Below, one piece after another: positions 39,231 to 48,432 of a stretch of DNA of 52,378 nucleotides. Both the position numbers and the translations under genes were made by a program. Position 1 is the first letter of the stretch, and the number at the start of each line of letters is the position of its first letter. Location of the stretch: contig CAYOAI010000005.1 in assembly GCA_964401915.1 (NCBI GenBank), positions 1 to 52,378 of the forward strand, in the 5' to 3' direction. The stretch comes from CAZGZD01 sp964401915 (GTDB taxonomy: Bacteria; Patescibacteriota; Microgenomatia; UBA1406; GWC2-37-13). Under the pieces are notes generated by a model. It saw only the letters and a list, made by a program, of their open reading frames with translations. It had not been told where the DNA came from and did not search any database.

Positions 39231-42200
39231 ATGTCATTTGTCCATCTCCACCTTCATTCGCAATACTCTCTACTTTCTGGAATGTGCCGCATAGAGGATG
39301 TGGTCGCCCGTGCCAAAGAGCTTGGTATGCCGGCTGTTGCTGTGACTGACAATGGCGCACTCTACGGAGCCTTCAAATTCTGGCTTGAGGCCAAATCAGC
39401 GGGGATAAAGCCCATAATTGGTATTGACGCTTACAAGGCTGAAAAGAGCCGTCTTGATAAGCAGCCAGGACCATATCGAGATCAAGATAGATTAGTCCTT
39501 CTTATTAAAGATTTTGAAGGATACAAAAATCTCATAAAGATTGTCACAGCATCTCATCTTGAAGGATTCCATTATAAGCCAAGAATCGATATGGAGCTTA
39601 TTGAGAAATACCATAAAGGGCTGATTCTGCTTACAGGCTCAGTCAATGGAGAGATTCCACAGCTTATCCTTAAGAATCAACACACCCAAGCCGACAAGCT
39701 TATTACTCAATATGCACAGATATTTGGACGAGATTTTTATCTTGAGCTTCAGAAGCATCCGCAACTTGAGGAGCAAGAAACAGTAAATGCAGAGCTTGTG
39801 AAGCTTTCGAGAAAGCATGGAATCGCACTTGTCGCCACCAATGATGTTCATTATATGACTGCTGAGGAGGCTTATGCTCATGAGATTTTGCTCTGTATCC
39901 AGACACAGAGAGCAATTTTTGAGAAGGATAGACCACTCTCAATGATTGATGTACCGGATTATTACTTCAAAGATAGTGCTTATATGCGTGGTGAGTTTAT
40001 TGAGTATCCGGAAGCGATCGAAAATACCCTTAAGATAGCTGAGGAGTGTAATCTGGAGATTCCATATGGAAAGTGGGTCTTGCCTCATTTCGATACACCA
40101 AAAGGTAAGAGCCCTGATGAATATCTTGAAGTATTGTTGAGTGAGCGAATTGGGAGACTAAAAGGCTATGATAAGGATGTAGTTAAAAAAAGGATCGACT
40201 ATGAACTAAAAATTCTTAAAGACAAAGGGTATTCTACTTATTTCCTGATTGTGCAGGATTTCGTGAACTGGGCTAAGGGTCGTGAGATAGCTGTGGGACC
40301 TGGTCGTGGATCAGTTGCCGGGTCGCTTATTTCCTATGTTTTAGGAATTACCGACATCAATCCCCTCGATTACGATTTGTTTTTCGAAAGGTTCCTTACC
40401 TCAGAGCGTCCTACACCTCCTGATATGGATATTGATTTTGCGGATATTCGCCGGGACGAGGTGCTTCAGTATGTGAGGCACAAATATGGTGAGAATAAAG
40501 TGGCTCAGATCATCACATTTGGCACTATGGAGGCCCGAATGGTGATTCGAGATGTAAGCCGAGCACTGGGTATGTCCTACTCACAGGGTGATCGTATTGC
40601 CAAGATGATCCCTCCTCCCAAGCAGGGATTTTCGGTCAATATTGCTCGAGCACTCGAAGAGTCCTCCCAACTCAAATTCGAATATCAGACAGAAAAGGAC
40701 ACAAAAAATATGATAGATATTGCTCAAAAGTTGGAAGGACTACCTCGGCATGCATCAGTCCACGCGGCTGGCGTGATAATCACAGATAAAGACCTTACAG
40801 AATATGTTCCACTTCAAAGAGAGCCGAAAGAAGGCAAGATCATTACCCAATACGACATGTATTCGCTTGACCTCAATGCTGTATCTGACAATAAGGCAAT
40901 AGGTCTTCTAAAGATGGATTTTCTTGGCCTTCGTAATCTCACAATTCTTGAAAATGCACTGGATTTGGTAAAAGAGACAATAGGTCGTCGTATTGATATT
41001 CACGATGTACCCATTGATGACGCGAAGACTTATGAGTTAATTAGCACCGGTCACACTGTTGGTGTGTTTCAGTTGGAGTCTGGGGGTATGCGTAGACTGG
41101 CAAAAGACCTCAAGCCCACTCGTATGACTGATATTATCGCTATGGTCGCACTTTACAGGCCAGGTCCCATGGAGCTTATTCCGCTATTTCTTGAGAGTAA
41201 GAAAAACCCTGAAAAAATCAAATACCCTCATAAAGATATAAGGCCTATTCTTGAGGAGACCTATGGGGTACTTGTCTATCAAGAGCAGGTGATGGAGATA
41301 GCCAATAAGATGGCAGGGTACACGATGAGTGAGGCCGATGGTTTTCGACTTGCCATGGGAAAGAAAAAGAAAGCTCTTATGAAGCTGGAGCAGATTAAGT
41401 TTGTGGATGGATTTATAAAAAACAACTACAGCAAGAAGCTTGCCGAGCGAATATTTGGATTTATTGAGAAGTTTGCAGCATATGGGTTCAATAAGCCTCA
41501 TTCGGCATCCTACGGGCTTATTGCTTACTGGACTGCCTATATGAAAGCTAATTATCCCATTGAATTTATGACAGCTCTTCTCACAGCTGAGCTCAAAGGG
41601 GTGGCTGGGTCTTTGCGAGAGGTGAAGATGGCGCAGACTTTGGAGGAATGTCGAAGAATGGAGATACAGGTACTTCCGCCAGATATAAACGCATCTCACG
41701 AAAGCTTTACTATAGAGAAAAAGGGTATTCGATTCGGTCTATCTGCTATCAAAAATGTTGGTGGAGCTGCAATCGAGTCAGTTCTTGAGGCGAGAGAATC
41801 TGGTCCATTTACTGGTTTTCGAGATTTTCTGACGAGAGTTGATCTTCGCCGTGTGAACAAAAAGACTGTCGAGAGTCTAATTAAGGCAGGAGCATTTCTT
41901 GAGTTTTATAATCGAGCCACACTTCTTGCGACATATCCTCAGATTGTACGCGAAATAGGGGACAAGAAAGATGATCATCACAAGGGTCAATTTGGACTTT
42001 TTGGTGAGGATGACAAGAGCGGGAATGCCCCAAGTGACAACTTTGAGAAGCTTGAGGAACTAAGTGAAGATGAGGTACTTATGATGGAGAAAGAAGTGAT
42101 TGGATTCCATATAAGCCAAAATCCACTTTCCAGATTTAAGCAGCTGATTGATGAGCGAACAAACAAAAAAATCGGCGACATTACGCCAGAGGATAAGGAC

Positions 42201-42449
42201 CAAACTTTTATTCTCGCAGGTATCCTCAGTGGAAAAAAAATTGTAAAGACCAAGCGGGATAATTCTGAGATGGCATTTATCACGCTCTTTGATGAGACGG
42301 GGTCGATTGAGGCGGTGGTATTCCCCAAAGTGTATGAAAAAATCAATCCAGATCTGAGCATCAACCAGCCCTTGCTTTTTAAGGGTAAGGTCACTGACCG
42401 AGAGGATGGCCTCAGTATTATCATTGATAATGCGAAGAAATTGTCGTAA
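39231..42449 (+). CDS. dnaE: DNA polymerase III alpha subunit
   Basis: A 1072-residue C-family replicative polymerase. The N-terminal PHP domain starts F-V-H-L-H-L-H-S-Q-Y-S-L-L-S-G, but the next PHP motif reads T-D-N-G (Asn41) where H is normal and G-I-D-A-Y where E is normal, so the metal site is incomplete. The palm has VGPGRGSVAGSL and P-D-M-D-I-D-F-A-D with catalytic Asp residues. The finger region includes F-N-K-P-H-S-A-S-Y-G, and a C-terminal OB domain is present. The ATG at 39231 is favoured over TTG at 39213, as the conserved F-V-H-L-H begins two residues later. Confidence 0.95.
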   Translation: MSFVHLHLHSQYSLLSGMCRIEDVVARAKELGMPAVAVTDNGALYGAFKFWLEAKSAGIKPIIGIDAYKAEKSRLDKQPGPYRDQDRLVLLIKDFEGYKNLIKIVTASHLEGFHYKPRIDMELIEKYHKGLILLTGSVNGEIPQLILKNQHTQADKLITQYAQIFGRDFYLELQKHPQLEEQETVNAELVKLSRKHGIALVATNDVHYMTAEEAYAHEILLCIQTQRAIFEKDRPLSMIDVPDYYFKDSAYMRGEFIEYPEAIENTLKIAEECNLEIPYGKWVLPHFDTPKGKSPDEYLEVLLSERIGRLKGYDKDVVKKRIDYELKILKDKGYSTYFLIVQDFVNWAKGREIAVGPGRGSVAGSLISYVLGITDINPLDYDLFFERFLTSERPTPPDMDIDFADIRRDEVLQYVRHKYGENKVAQIITFGTMEARMVIRDVSRALGMSYSQGDRIAKMIPPPKQGFSVNIARALEESSQLKFEYQTEKDTKNMIDIAQKLEGLPRHASVHAAGVIITDKDLTEYVPLQREPKEGKIITQYDMYSLDLNAVSDNKAIGLLKMDFLGLRNLTILENALDLVKETIGRRIDIHDVPIDDAKTYELISTGHTVGVFQLESGGMRRLAKDLKPTRMTDIIAMVALYRPGPMELIPLFLESKKNPEKIKYPHKDIRPILEETYGVLVYQEQVMEIANKMAGYTMSEADGFRLAMGKKKKALMKLEQIKFVDGFIKNNYSKKLAERIFGFIEKFAAYGFNKPHSASYGLIAYWTAYMKANYPIEFMTALLTAELKGVAGSLREVKMAQTLEECRRMEIQVLPPDINASHESFTIEKKGIRFGLSAIKNVGGAAIESVLEARESGPFTGFRDFLTRVDLRRVNKKTVESLIKAGAFLEFYNRATLLATYPQIVREIGDKKDDHHKGQFGLFGEDDKSGNAPSDNFEKLEELSEDEVLMMEKEVIGFHISQNPLSRFKQLIDERTNKKIGDITPEDKDQTFILAGILSGKKIVKTKRDNSEMAFITLFDETGSIEAVVFPKVYEKINPDLSINQPLLFKGKVTDREDGLSIIIDNAKKLS

Positions 42450-42453
42450 CTCA

Positions 42454-42483
42454 TTGACAGCTTAAGCGCCCCCGTGTTACAAT
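42454..42483 (+). promoter_or_regulatory. Promoter of the ATP synthase operon
   Basis: TTGACA (42454-42459), 18-base spacer, TACAAT (42478-42483), immediately after dnaE. Transcription would begin around 42490. Confidence 0.75.
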
Positions 42484-42593
42484 CTTCATATATTGCAGAA
42501 CTTGAGATTGATCACAATTGGAGATTAAAAAAGAGAGATTCGATAAAGAGCGAGAGGATAACCAAAAGTAAGAGTGAGGGCTTGATTGCAGGC

Positions 42594-42767
42594 ATGCAGT
42601 ATATGAATGTGGGCTTTTATGTACTGACTCCAATACTTGTTGGAGTCTTTATTGGTTATGGTATAGATCGTAAGTTTCACACTGCCCCCACATTCATATT
42701 AGTTGGAGTCGTGCTGGGCGCAATCTCTGCTTTTTACAATTTGTGGAAGCTAACAAAAGAAATTTAG
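42594..42767 (+). CDS. AtpZ/AtpI-like small membrane protein at the head of the ATP synthase operon
   Basis: A short two-helix membrane protein with V-L-T-P-I-L-V-G-V-F-I-G-Y-G-I-D-R-K-F, then I-L-V-G-V-V-L-G-A-I-S-A-F-Y-N-L, the pattern of AtpZ (F0F1-ATPase-associated subunit). AtpI/AtpZ proteins help assemble the c-ring or transport magnesium/calcium. The start is unsure: from the first ATG (42594) it has 57 residues; the frame is open further upstream, where a rare ATT at 42492 would lie at leaderless distance from the promoter and give 91 residues. The GTG at 42474 overlaps the promoter and is unlikely. Confidence 0.7.
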   Translation: MQYMNVGFYVLTPILVGVFIGYGIDRKFHTAPTFILVGVVLGAISAFYNLWKLTKEI

Positions 42768-42783
42768 GAATATTCAAATCATT

Positions 42784-43545
42784 ATGGCAGAAGCAAAAGA
42801 ACATGTAGGGCCTCACATAAGCATCAAGGCTGAGCCTGTTTTTCATATTGGGAATTTCAAAGTCACCAACTCTCTCCTCCTGTCGGGTGTAGTTTTTGTA
42901 TTTTTCTTTGCAATTGCTGCAGCTTACTTTACTCAGAGTAAGCGAGAGAAGAAGGGGATGTTTTTTTATTTCATCACCTTTATACTCAAGTCTCTCTACG
43001 AACTTTTCGAATCAGTGTTTCACGAGAAAATCTGGGTATTTTACTCACTTGTTACGTCTTTTTTTCTGTTTATTCTTCTTCAAAACTGGTTTGGTCTTTT
43101 GCCGGGAGTTGGGAGTCTACTTATCAAAGTCTCAGAAGGAGCGCATCTTGAGCAAGTTCCACTTTTTCGCGCAAATACAGCAGATCTGAATACCACTTTT
43201 TCCCTTGCGATTATCTCTTTCATACTTATTCAGGTGTATGGTTTTCGCTATCTTGGGTTTGGCGGATATATCGGCAAGTTCATAAATCTCAAAAGCCCAA
43301 TTGGCTTTTTTACAGGCGTACTCGAGACCATTTCTGAGTTTTCCAAAATTCTGTCCTTTGCATTTCGATTATTTGGTAATATATTTGCAGGTGAGGTTCT
43401 GCTTGCTGTTATGGCTTTTCTTATCCCTGTACTGGTTCCTTTCCCATTTTTAGTACTTGAGGTATTTGTTGGATTTATACAGGCACTTGTGTTTGCAATG
43501 TTGACATCAGCATTTATAGCGCTTGCAATTTCGCCGTCACATTAG
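42784..43545 (+). CDS. atpB: ATP synthase Fo subunit a
   Basis: A 253-residue membrane protein forming the proton path with the c-ring. About five to six helices; F-R-L-F-G-N-I-F-A-G-E contains the essential Arg, and the last helix has F-V-G-F-I-Q-A-L-V-F-A-M-L-T. It follows the AtpZ gene by 16 bases and precedes atpE. Confidence 0.93.
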   Translation: MAEAKEHVGPHISIKAEPVFHIGNFKVTNSLLLSGVVFVFFFAIAAAYFTQSKREKKGMFFYFITFILKSLYELFESVFHEKIWVFYSLVTSFFLFILLQNWFGLLPGVGSLLIKVSEGAHLEQVPLFRANTADLNTTFSLAIISFILIQVYGFRYLGFGGYIGKFINLKSPIGFFTGVLETISEFSKILSFAFRLFGNIFAGEVLLAVMAFLIPVLVPFPFLVLEVFVGFIQALVFAMLTSAFIALAISPSH

Positions 43546-43572
43546 TAATTTATATAGTCTTAATATAGAGAG

Positions 43573-43579
43573 GGAGGTG
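43573..43579 (+). promoter_or_regulatory. Strong ribosome binding site of atpE
   Basis: GGAGGTG lies 11 bases before the atpE ATG at 43591. Shine-Dalgarno sequences are rare in this window; one here suits the c subunit, which is needed in about ten copies per complex. Confidence 0.7.
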
Positions 43580-43590
43580 TTAGAAAATAT

Positions 43591-43818
43591 ATGAACGCAG
43601 AAGCAGCAAAATTAGTAGGTGCCGCGCTTGCAATCGGGCTTGGTGCAATAGGGCCTGGAATTGGTATTGGTATCATTGGTGGAAAAGCACTTGAAGCACT
43701 TGGACGTAATCCAGAGGCTGAATCATCGATACGAACCATCATGATTCTTGGAATCGCATTCGCCGAAGCAGTTGCAATTTACGCACTTGTCATCTCATTA
43801 ATTATTAAATTTACATAG
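43591..43818 (+). CDS. atpE: ATP synthase Fo subunit c
   Basis: A 75-residue two-helix hairpin. The loop is R-N-P-E (39-42), and the ion-binding carboxylate is Glu59 in F-A-E-A-V-A-I-Y. Na+-type c subunits have Gln in helix 1 and Ser/Thr after the Glu; here the equivalent positions are Ile (GPGIGIG) and Ala, so proton coupling is more likely. No signal-like extension is present. Confidence 0.95.
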   Translation: MNAEAAKLVGAALAIGLGAIGPGIGIGIIGGKALEALGRNPEAESSIRTIMILGIAFAEAVAIYALVISLIIKFT

Positions 43819-43831
43819 GAAGAAAATAAAT

Positions 43832-44341
43832 ATGGAGCAGCTTGGAATAGATGGTAAGTTGCTTTTAGCTCAGCTAATCAACTTTGCCCTCTTTTTTTAC
43901 ATATTTCATCGTTTTATGGCAAAGCCATTTAAGAAGTTTATTCTTGGTGAAAAGGCCAAAGACGTCGAGAAAGAAAGGCTTCTTGGAGAGCTTAAAAGTG
44001 GTGAAGAAAAGTTTGCGCTCCAAAAAAGCGAAGCGGAGAGTAAGCTCAAAGAGGAAAGAGCGAAGATTGTAGCTGCGGCTAAGCTTGAGGCTGAGGAGGT
44101 TAAAAAACAAATAATAGAAGATGCGAGAGTTGAGGCTGAGGCTATACGTGATTCGGCCAAGGGTGTATTGGAAGCCGAGCGTACGGCACTATATCGTGAG
44201 TTAAAAGATAAGATTGTCGAGCTTAGCTTTTCTATAGTGGATGCCACCTTGAAGAAGTCACTTACTGAGCAGTCCAAAAAGCAGGTAACTCGAGATATTT
44301 TGAAAAATTTGAAAGAAACAGATATTACCCATGAAAATTAG
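43832..44341 (+). CDS. atpF: ATP synthase Fo subunit b
   Basis: A 169-residue protein with one N-terminal membrane helix (about residues 8-24) and a long, highly charged, Glu/Lys/Ala-rich helix forming the peripheral stalk. An A-K-P-F-K-K-F segment follows the membrane helix. It overlaps the delta gene by 11 bases. Confidence 0.9.
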   Translation: MEQLGIDGKLLLAQLINFALFFYIFHRFMAKPFKKFILGEKAKDVEKERLLGELKSGEEKFALQKSEAESKLKEERAKIVAAAKLEAEEVKKQIIEDARVEAEAIRDSAKGVLEAERTALYRELKDKIVELSFSIVDATLKKSLTEQSKKQVTRDILKNLKETDITHEN

Positions 44342-44615
44342 TCAGCAGGTCAAGCGCGACCTCAAGAATCACCTTTTAGAGCAACTTAGTGCGGAGAATG
44401 AATCAGTTGAAGTGATATCTGCGTATAAGTTTGAAAATCAGGACTGGTCGGATTTTTACAGCAAATTTCCTGATCTAAAAGGTAAAAAAACTACAAATAC
44501 TGTAAATCCGGATATTATTGCTGGCTTTATAGTGCGTATTGGAAGTCAGATGATGGATTTGTCAGTTGAGACTGTACTTAGTAATTTAAAAAACAAAAGT
44601 TATGAAGCTGCTTGA
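44331..44615 (+). CDS. atpH: ATP synthase F1 subunit delta, short form
   Basis: A 94-residue protein. The C-terminal part N-P-D-I-I-A-G-F-I-V-R-I-G-S-Q-M-M-D-L-S-V-E matches the conserved end of delta (usually D-x-x-x-x-G-G-x-x-I-x-x-G-x-x-x-x-D-x-S). Normal delta has about 175-180 residues; the N-terminal six-helix domain that caps the alpha subunits is missing. The gene lies between atpF and atpA with overlaps of 11 and 14 bases, so it is not a truncated pseudogene by position. A subunit with this reduced architecture must join stalk b to F1 in a different way. Confidence 0.75.
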   Translation: MKISQQVKRDLKNHLLEQLSAENESVEVISAYKFENQDWSDFYSKFPDLKGKKTTNTVNPDIIAGFIVRIGSQMMDLSVETVLSNLKNKSYEAA

Positions 44616-46095
44616 TAATTACGTAAAAGAGCTTGAGCGAGAGATGTCGACAGCCGACAATAAAGGTAGTAAGTTTGAGCAGGTTGGTACAGTTGCCGAG
44701 GTTCGAGATGGTGTGGTGATAGCTACAGGCCTCACTGGAGCATATTATGGAGAGATCGTAGAGTTTGCAACTGGCGTGCGTGGGTTTATTATTGATCTTC
44801 TTGAGGATACGGTCGGTATAGTGGTACTTGGAGATTATCTTGCGCTTACTGCTGGATCCCGAGTCAAATCAACCGGCATATCGCTTTCGATTCCAGTCTC
44901 CGATGAGCTTCTTGGACGAGTTGTCAATCCTTTAAGTATTCCACTTGATGGTGGCTCAAAGATATCGTCCCGCAAGCTATACCCTGTGGAGAAGATTGCC
45001 CCCGGAGTCGTGAAGCGAAAGTCAGTGTCAGTACCTTTGCAGACAGGAATAAAGGCTATTGATGCGCTTATTCCGATTGGTCGTGGTCAGCGTGAGCTTA
45101 TTATTGGCGATCGTGGAACTGGCAAGACGACTATCGCAATTGACACAATTCTCAATCAAAAATCAGAAGATGTAATCTGTATCTACTGTGCTGTTGGGCA
45201 GAAAAACTCAAAGATTGCAGCAGTTGTGGAGATGCTTAAGCGTGAAAAGGCCCTGGATTACACAGTCGTCGTCAATGCATCAGCATCTGACTCCGTAGCG
45301 CTGCAATACCTTGCTCCATATTCTGCCACAGCAATTGCTGAGTACTTTATGGATAAAGGTCGCGATGTGCTTATTGTCTATGATGATCTGACAAAGCATG
45401 CATGGGCTTATCGGCAGATGTCTCTTGTTCTTAGACGACCTGCTGGTCGTGAAGCCTACCCGGGTGATGTCTTCTACCTTCACTCCAGGCTTCTTGAGCG
45501 CTCCTGCCGACGCGGTGACACGTATGGTGGTGGTTCAATCACAGCTCTTCCTATAATCGAGACCCTTGAGGGCGAGATGTCGGCCTATATCCCAACCAAT
45601 GTAATCTCAATCACAGACGGGCAGCTTTTTCTTGAGACCGAGCTTTTCAATTCAGGAATAAGGCCAGCTCTCAACGTAGGTATCTCAGTATCCCGAGTTG
45701 GTGGAGCTGCGCAGACAAAGGTGATGAAGCAGATAGCCGGCAAGCTGAAGCTTGATTTGGCGCAATATCGAGAGATGGCAGCATTTTCTCAGTTTGAATC
45801 AGAGCTCGATGATGCAACCAAAAAACTTCTAAATAGAGGAGCAAAGGTGACGAATATCCTCAAGCAGAAAAAAGGTCATCCATATTCACTCGGCGAACAG
45901 GTCGGAATAATCTGGGCAGCCACTCAAGGATATCTTGATGATATGCCTCTTGCCGACATTGAAGGATTTGAGGCAAAGCTTATTGCCGACCTTCGCGGAT
46001 CAGGCAAAAATTTACTTAAAAAAATTAATAAGAATAAGGCTCTGGACTCGGATGATGAGAAAGAGCTGAAAAAATTTATAACCCGAAATAGTTAG
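44602..46095 (+). CDS. atpA: ATP synthase F1 subunit alpha
   Basis: A 497-residue non-catalytic nucleotide-binding subunit. Walker A is G-D-R-G-T-G-K-T (starting near residue 169), with V-L-I-V-Y-D-D-L-T-K as Walker B, and RRPAGREAYPGDVF and the arginine-finger region S-V-S-R-V-G-G-A-A-Q downstream. The start overlaps atpH by 14 bases. Confidence 0.96.
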   Translation: MKLLDNYVKELEREMSTADNKGSKFEQVGTVAEVRDGVVIATGLTGAYYGEIVEFATGVRGFIIDLLEDTVGIVVLGDYLALTAGSRVKSTGISLSIPVSDELLGRVVNPLSIPLDGGSKISSRKLYPVEKIAPGVVKRKSVSVPLQTGIKAIDALIPIGRGQRELIIGDRGTGKTTIAIDTILNQKSEDVICIYCAVGQKNSKIAAVVEMLKREKALDYTVVVNASASDSVALQYLAPYSATAIAEYFMDKGRDVLIVYDDLTKHAWAYRQMSLVLRRPAGREAYPGDVFYLHSRLLERSCRRGDTYGGGSITALPIIETLEGEMSAYIPTNVISITDGQLFLETELFNSGIRPALNVGISVSRVGGAAQTKVMKQIAGKLKLDLAQYREMAAFSQFESELDDATKKLLNRGAKVTNILKQKKGHPYSLGEQVGIIWAATQGYLDDMPLADIEGFEAKLIADLRGSGKNLLKKINKNKALDSDDEKELKKFITRNS

Positions 46096-46104
46096 AGACT
46101 TATT

Positions 46105-46965
46105 ATGAATATTCAACTTGTAAGAAAAAAAATTAAGTCATTCGGCAATGTCAAAAAGATTACTCGTGCCATGCAGATGGTATCGGCTGTAAAGATGAGA
46201 AAAACACAGGAAGCCGCACTTGAGGCTACAGCCTATCAGGAGGCGGTAACAGCGATGATCTCACGAGTTGCAGGTGGTCTAAATGAAGCCACATCAGCAC
46301 TTTTGTCAAGCCCAAAAGGTAAGAGCAACCGCGATCTTACTATTGTGATATCTACAAATAAAGGACTGTGTGGAGCTTTTAATGTCAATCTTTTTCGGAT
46401 GATCTTTAAATCAGTGGATTTGAAAGACACGGATTTTGTCACTGTTGGAAAGAAAGGGACCACTTTTATCGCGCGTACTGGTGGACGAGTCATTGCGGAT
46501 TTTACCTCGAGCCAACCACTTGCTGAGGCTTCAGCTCTTTTTACCCTTGTCTTGAGCAAGTTCCTGTCGGGCGAGTATAAAAGTATCAGCATTTACTACA
46601 ATAAGCTTATCTCTACTGTTCGTTCAGAGCCAGATCATGCTCAGCTTTTGCCAATTAAAATAAACCTTGAGTCACCAGAGATTGAGCGTAAAGTAAAGGG
46701 TGAGTATATCCTCGAGCCTGCCTCATCTGTACTCATTGACGAGCTTCTTAAAAGCTATATTGAGGAAAGAATCAGGTTTATTCTACTACAATCTGAAGCG
46801 GGTGAACATGCAGCTCGAATGATTGCCATGAAAAATGCCACAGATAGCGCAACTGATCTTATTTTTAATCTCACACTTCTTCGCAATAAGTTGAGACAGG
46901 AAAAAATCACATATGAGCTGCTTGACATGATTAGTGCCAAAGAGTCAGTTGAGAATTTATCGTAA
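46105..46965 (+). CDS. atpG: ATP synthase F1 subunit gamma
   Basis: A 286-residue central-stalk subunit. The N-terminal helix has K-K-I-T-R-A-M-Q-M-V-S-A-V-K-M-R, then S-T-N-K-G-L-C-G-A-F-N, and the C-terminal helix contains E-H-A-A-R-M-I-A-M-K-N-A-T-D-S-A. These are the three strongest gamma motifs. It lies 9 bases after atpA. Confidence 0.95.
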   Translation: MNIQLVRKKIKSFGNVKKITRAMQMVSAVKMRKTQEAALEATAYQEAVTAMISRVAGGLNEATSALLSSPKGKSNRDLTIVISTNKGLCGAFNVNLFRMIFKSVDLKDTDFVTVGKKGTTFIARTGGRVIADFTSSQPLAEASALFTLVLSKFLSGEYKSISIYYNKLISTVRSEPDHAQLLPIKINLESPEIERKVKGEYILEPASSVLIDELLKSYIEERIRFILLQSEAGEHAARMIAMKNATDSATDLIFNLTLLRNKLRQEKITYELLDMISAKESVENLS

Positions 46966-46989
46966 ATTTATTATTTATAGAGCATTGAT

Positions 46990-48366
46990 ATGAAGACAGG
47001 AAAAATAATCTCAGTTCGAGGAATTGTCGTAGATGTACAGTTTGCGACTGAAGACCTACCGAAGATTTACGATGCGCTTATTATTGAGAATAAAAAAGTT
47101 GGCAAGATCACGCTTGAGGTGCAGGCGATTATCGATACGACGCTTGTTCGAGCTGTAGCGATGGGAGATGTGTATGGAGTAAGTCGGGGAACAGCTGTGA
47201 TAAATACAGGTGAGCCAATAAAAGTGCCTGTTGGCGAGAATACATTAGGTCGAATATTCAACGTGCTTGGAGAGCCAATAGATGACGGTAAGCCATTTAA
47301 GGCGAAAAGCACATTGCCTATTCACAGATCAGCTCCTACATTTGCCGAGCAGTCGGTCAAGCAGGAAATATTTGTAACAGGGATTAAGGTAATCGATCTT
47401 ATCGCCCCATTCGTAAAAGGTGGTAAGGTGGCGGTCTTTGGAGGAGCAGGAGTCGGCAAGACAGTACTTATTCAGGAGATGATCCACAATGTGGCGAAAG
47501 AGCACTCTGGAGTATCTGTGTTTACCGGAGTGGGAGAGCGAACCCGAGAGGGAAATGATCTGTGGAATGAGATGATTGAGACTAAGGTAATCGATAAGAC
47601 AGCGCTTGTATTTGGCCAGATGAATGAGCCACCTGGAAATCGACTTCGTGTGGCACTCACTGGTGTCACTATGGCAGAGTACTTCCGCGATAGCAAAAAT
47701 ATGGATGTGTTGCTTTTTATTGATAACATCTTTCGATTTGCACAGGCCGGATCTGAGGTATCAGCGCTTTTGGGACGTATTCCATCGGCCGTCGGATATC
47801 AGCCAACCCTTGCGTCCGAGATGGCAGCGCTTCAGGAGCGAATCACATCGACCAACAAAGGATCCATCACCTCAATTCAGGCTGTGTATGTACCGGCTGA
47901 CGATTACACAGACCCAGCCCCAGTCACGACATTCTCCCATCTTGATGCCTCTTTGTCTCTTGAGCGAGCACTCAGCGAGCAAGGTCTATATCCAGCAATT
48001 GACCCACTTGCCTCAACATCGACGTCACTAGACGCTGATATTGTCGGACAACGGCATTATGACGTGTCCCAGGGTGTCATCAAGACGCTGCAAAGATACA
48101 AGGATCTTCAGGATATAATCGCAATTTTAGGAATTGAGGAGCTTTCTGAGGATGACAAGATAGCTGTATCTCGAGCCCGAAAGATCCAGAGATTCTTGAC
48201 TCAGCCGATGTCTGTAGCCGAGCCATTTACCGGACGACCTGGTAAATATGTATCTATCGAGGATACTGTGTCCGGCTTCGAAGCAATACTTCAGGGCAAA
48301 TATGATAGCTTTTCCGAGTCAGCTTTTTACATGGTAGGCGGAATTAGCGAGGTAAAGAAGTCGTAA
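46990..48366 (+). CDS. atpD: ATP synthase F1 subunit beta
   Basis: A 458-residue catalytic subunit. Walker A is G-G-A-G-V-G-K-T (151-158), the catalytic Glu is in G-E-R-T-R-E-G-N-D-L-W, Walker B is V-L-L-F-I-D-N-I-F-R-F, and the DELSEED loop reads I-E-E-L-S-E-D-D. All residues for ATP synthesis are visible. Length is normal. Confidence 0.97.
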   Translation: MKTGKIISVRGIVVDVQFATEDLPKIYDALIIENKKVGKITLEVQAIIDTTLVRAVAMGDVYGVSRGTAVINTGEPIKVPVGENTLGRIFNVLGEPIDDGKPFKAKSTLPIHRSAPTFAEQSVKQEIFVTGIKVIDLIAPFVKGGKVAVFGGAGVGKTVLIQEMIHNVAKEHSGVSVFTGVGERTREGNDLWNEMIETKVIDKTALVFGQMNEPPGNRLRVALTGVTMAEYFRDSKNMDVLLFIDNIFRFAQAGSEVSALLGRIPSAVGYQPTLASEMAALQERITSTNKGSITSIQAVYVPADDYTDPAPVTTFSHLDASLSLERALSEQGLYPAIDPLASTSTSLDADIVGQRHYDVSQGVIKTLQRYKDLQDIIAILGIEELSEDDKIAVSRARKIQRFLTQPMSVAEPFTGRPGKYVSIEDTVSGFEAILQGKYDSFSESAFYMVGGISEVKKS

Positions 48367-48390
48367 GTTGTTGAAAATCGTTAAAAATAG

Positions 48391-48419
48391 TTGAAACTGG
48401 AGGAATTGCATTTTATATT
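48391..48419 (+). promoter_or_regulatory. Possible internal promoter for atpC
   Basis: TTGAAA (48391-48396), 17-base spacer and TATATT (48414-48419) in the 66-base gap after atpD; the atpC ATG is at 48433. GTTGAAAA and GTTGAAAC repeat within the gap. Confidence 0.5.
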
Positions 48420-48432
48420 TTGAACTTCATAT

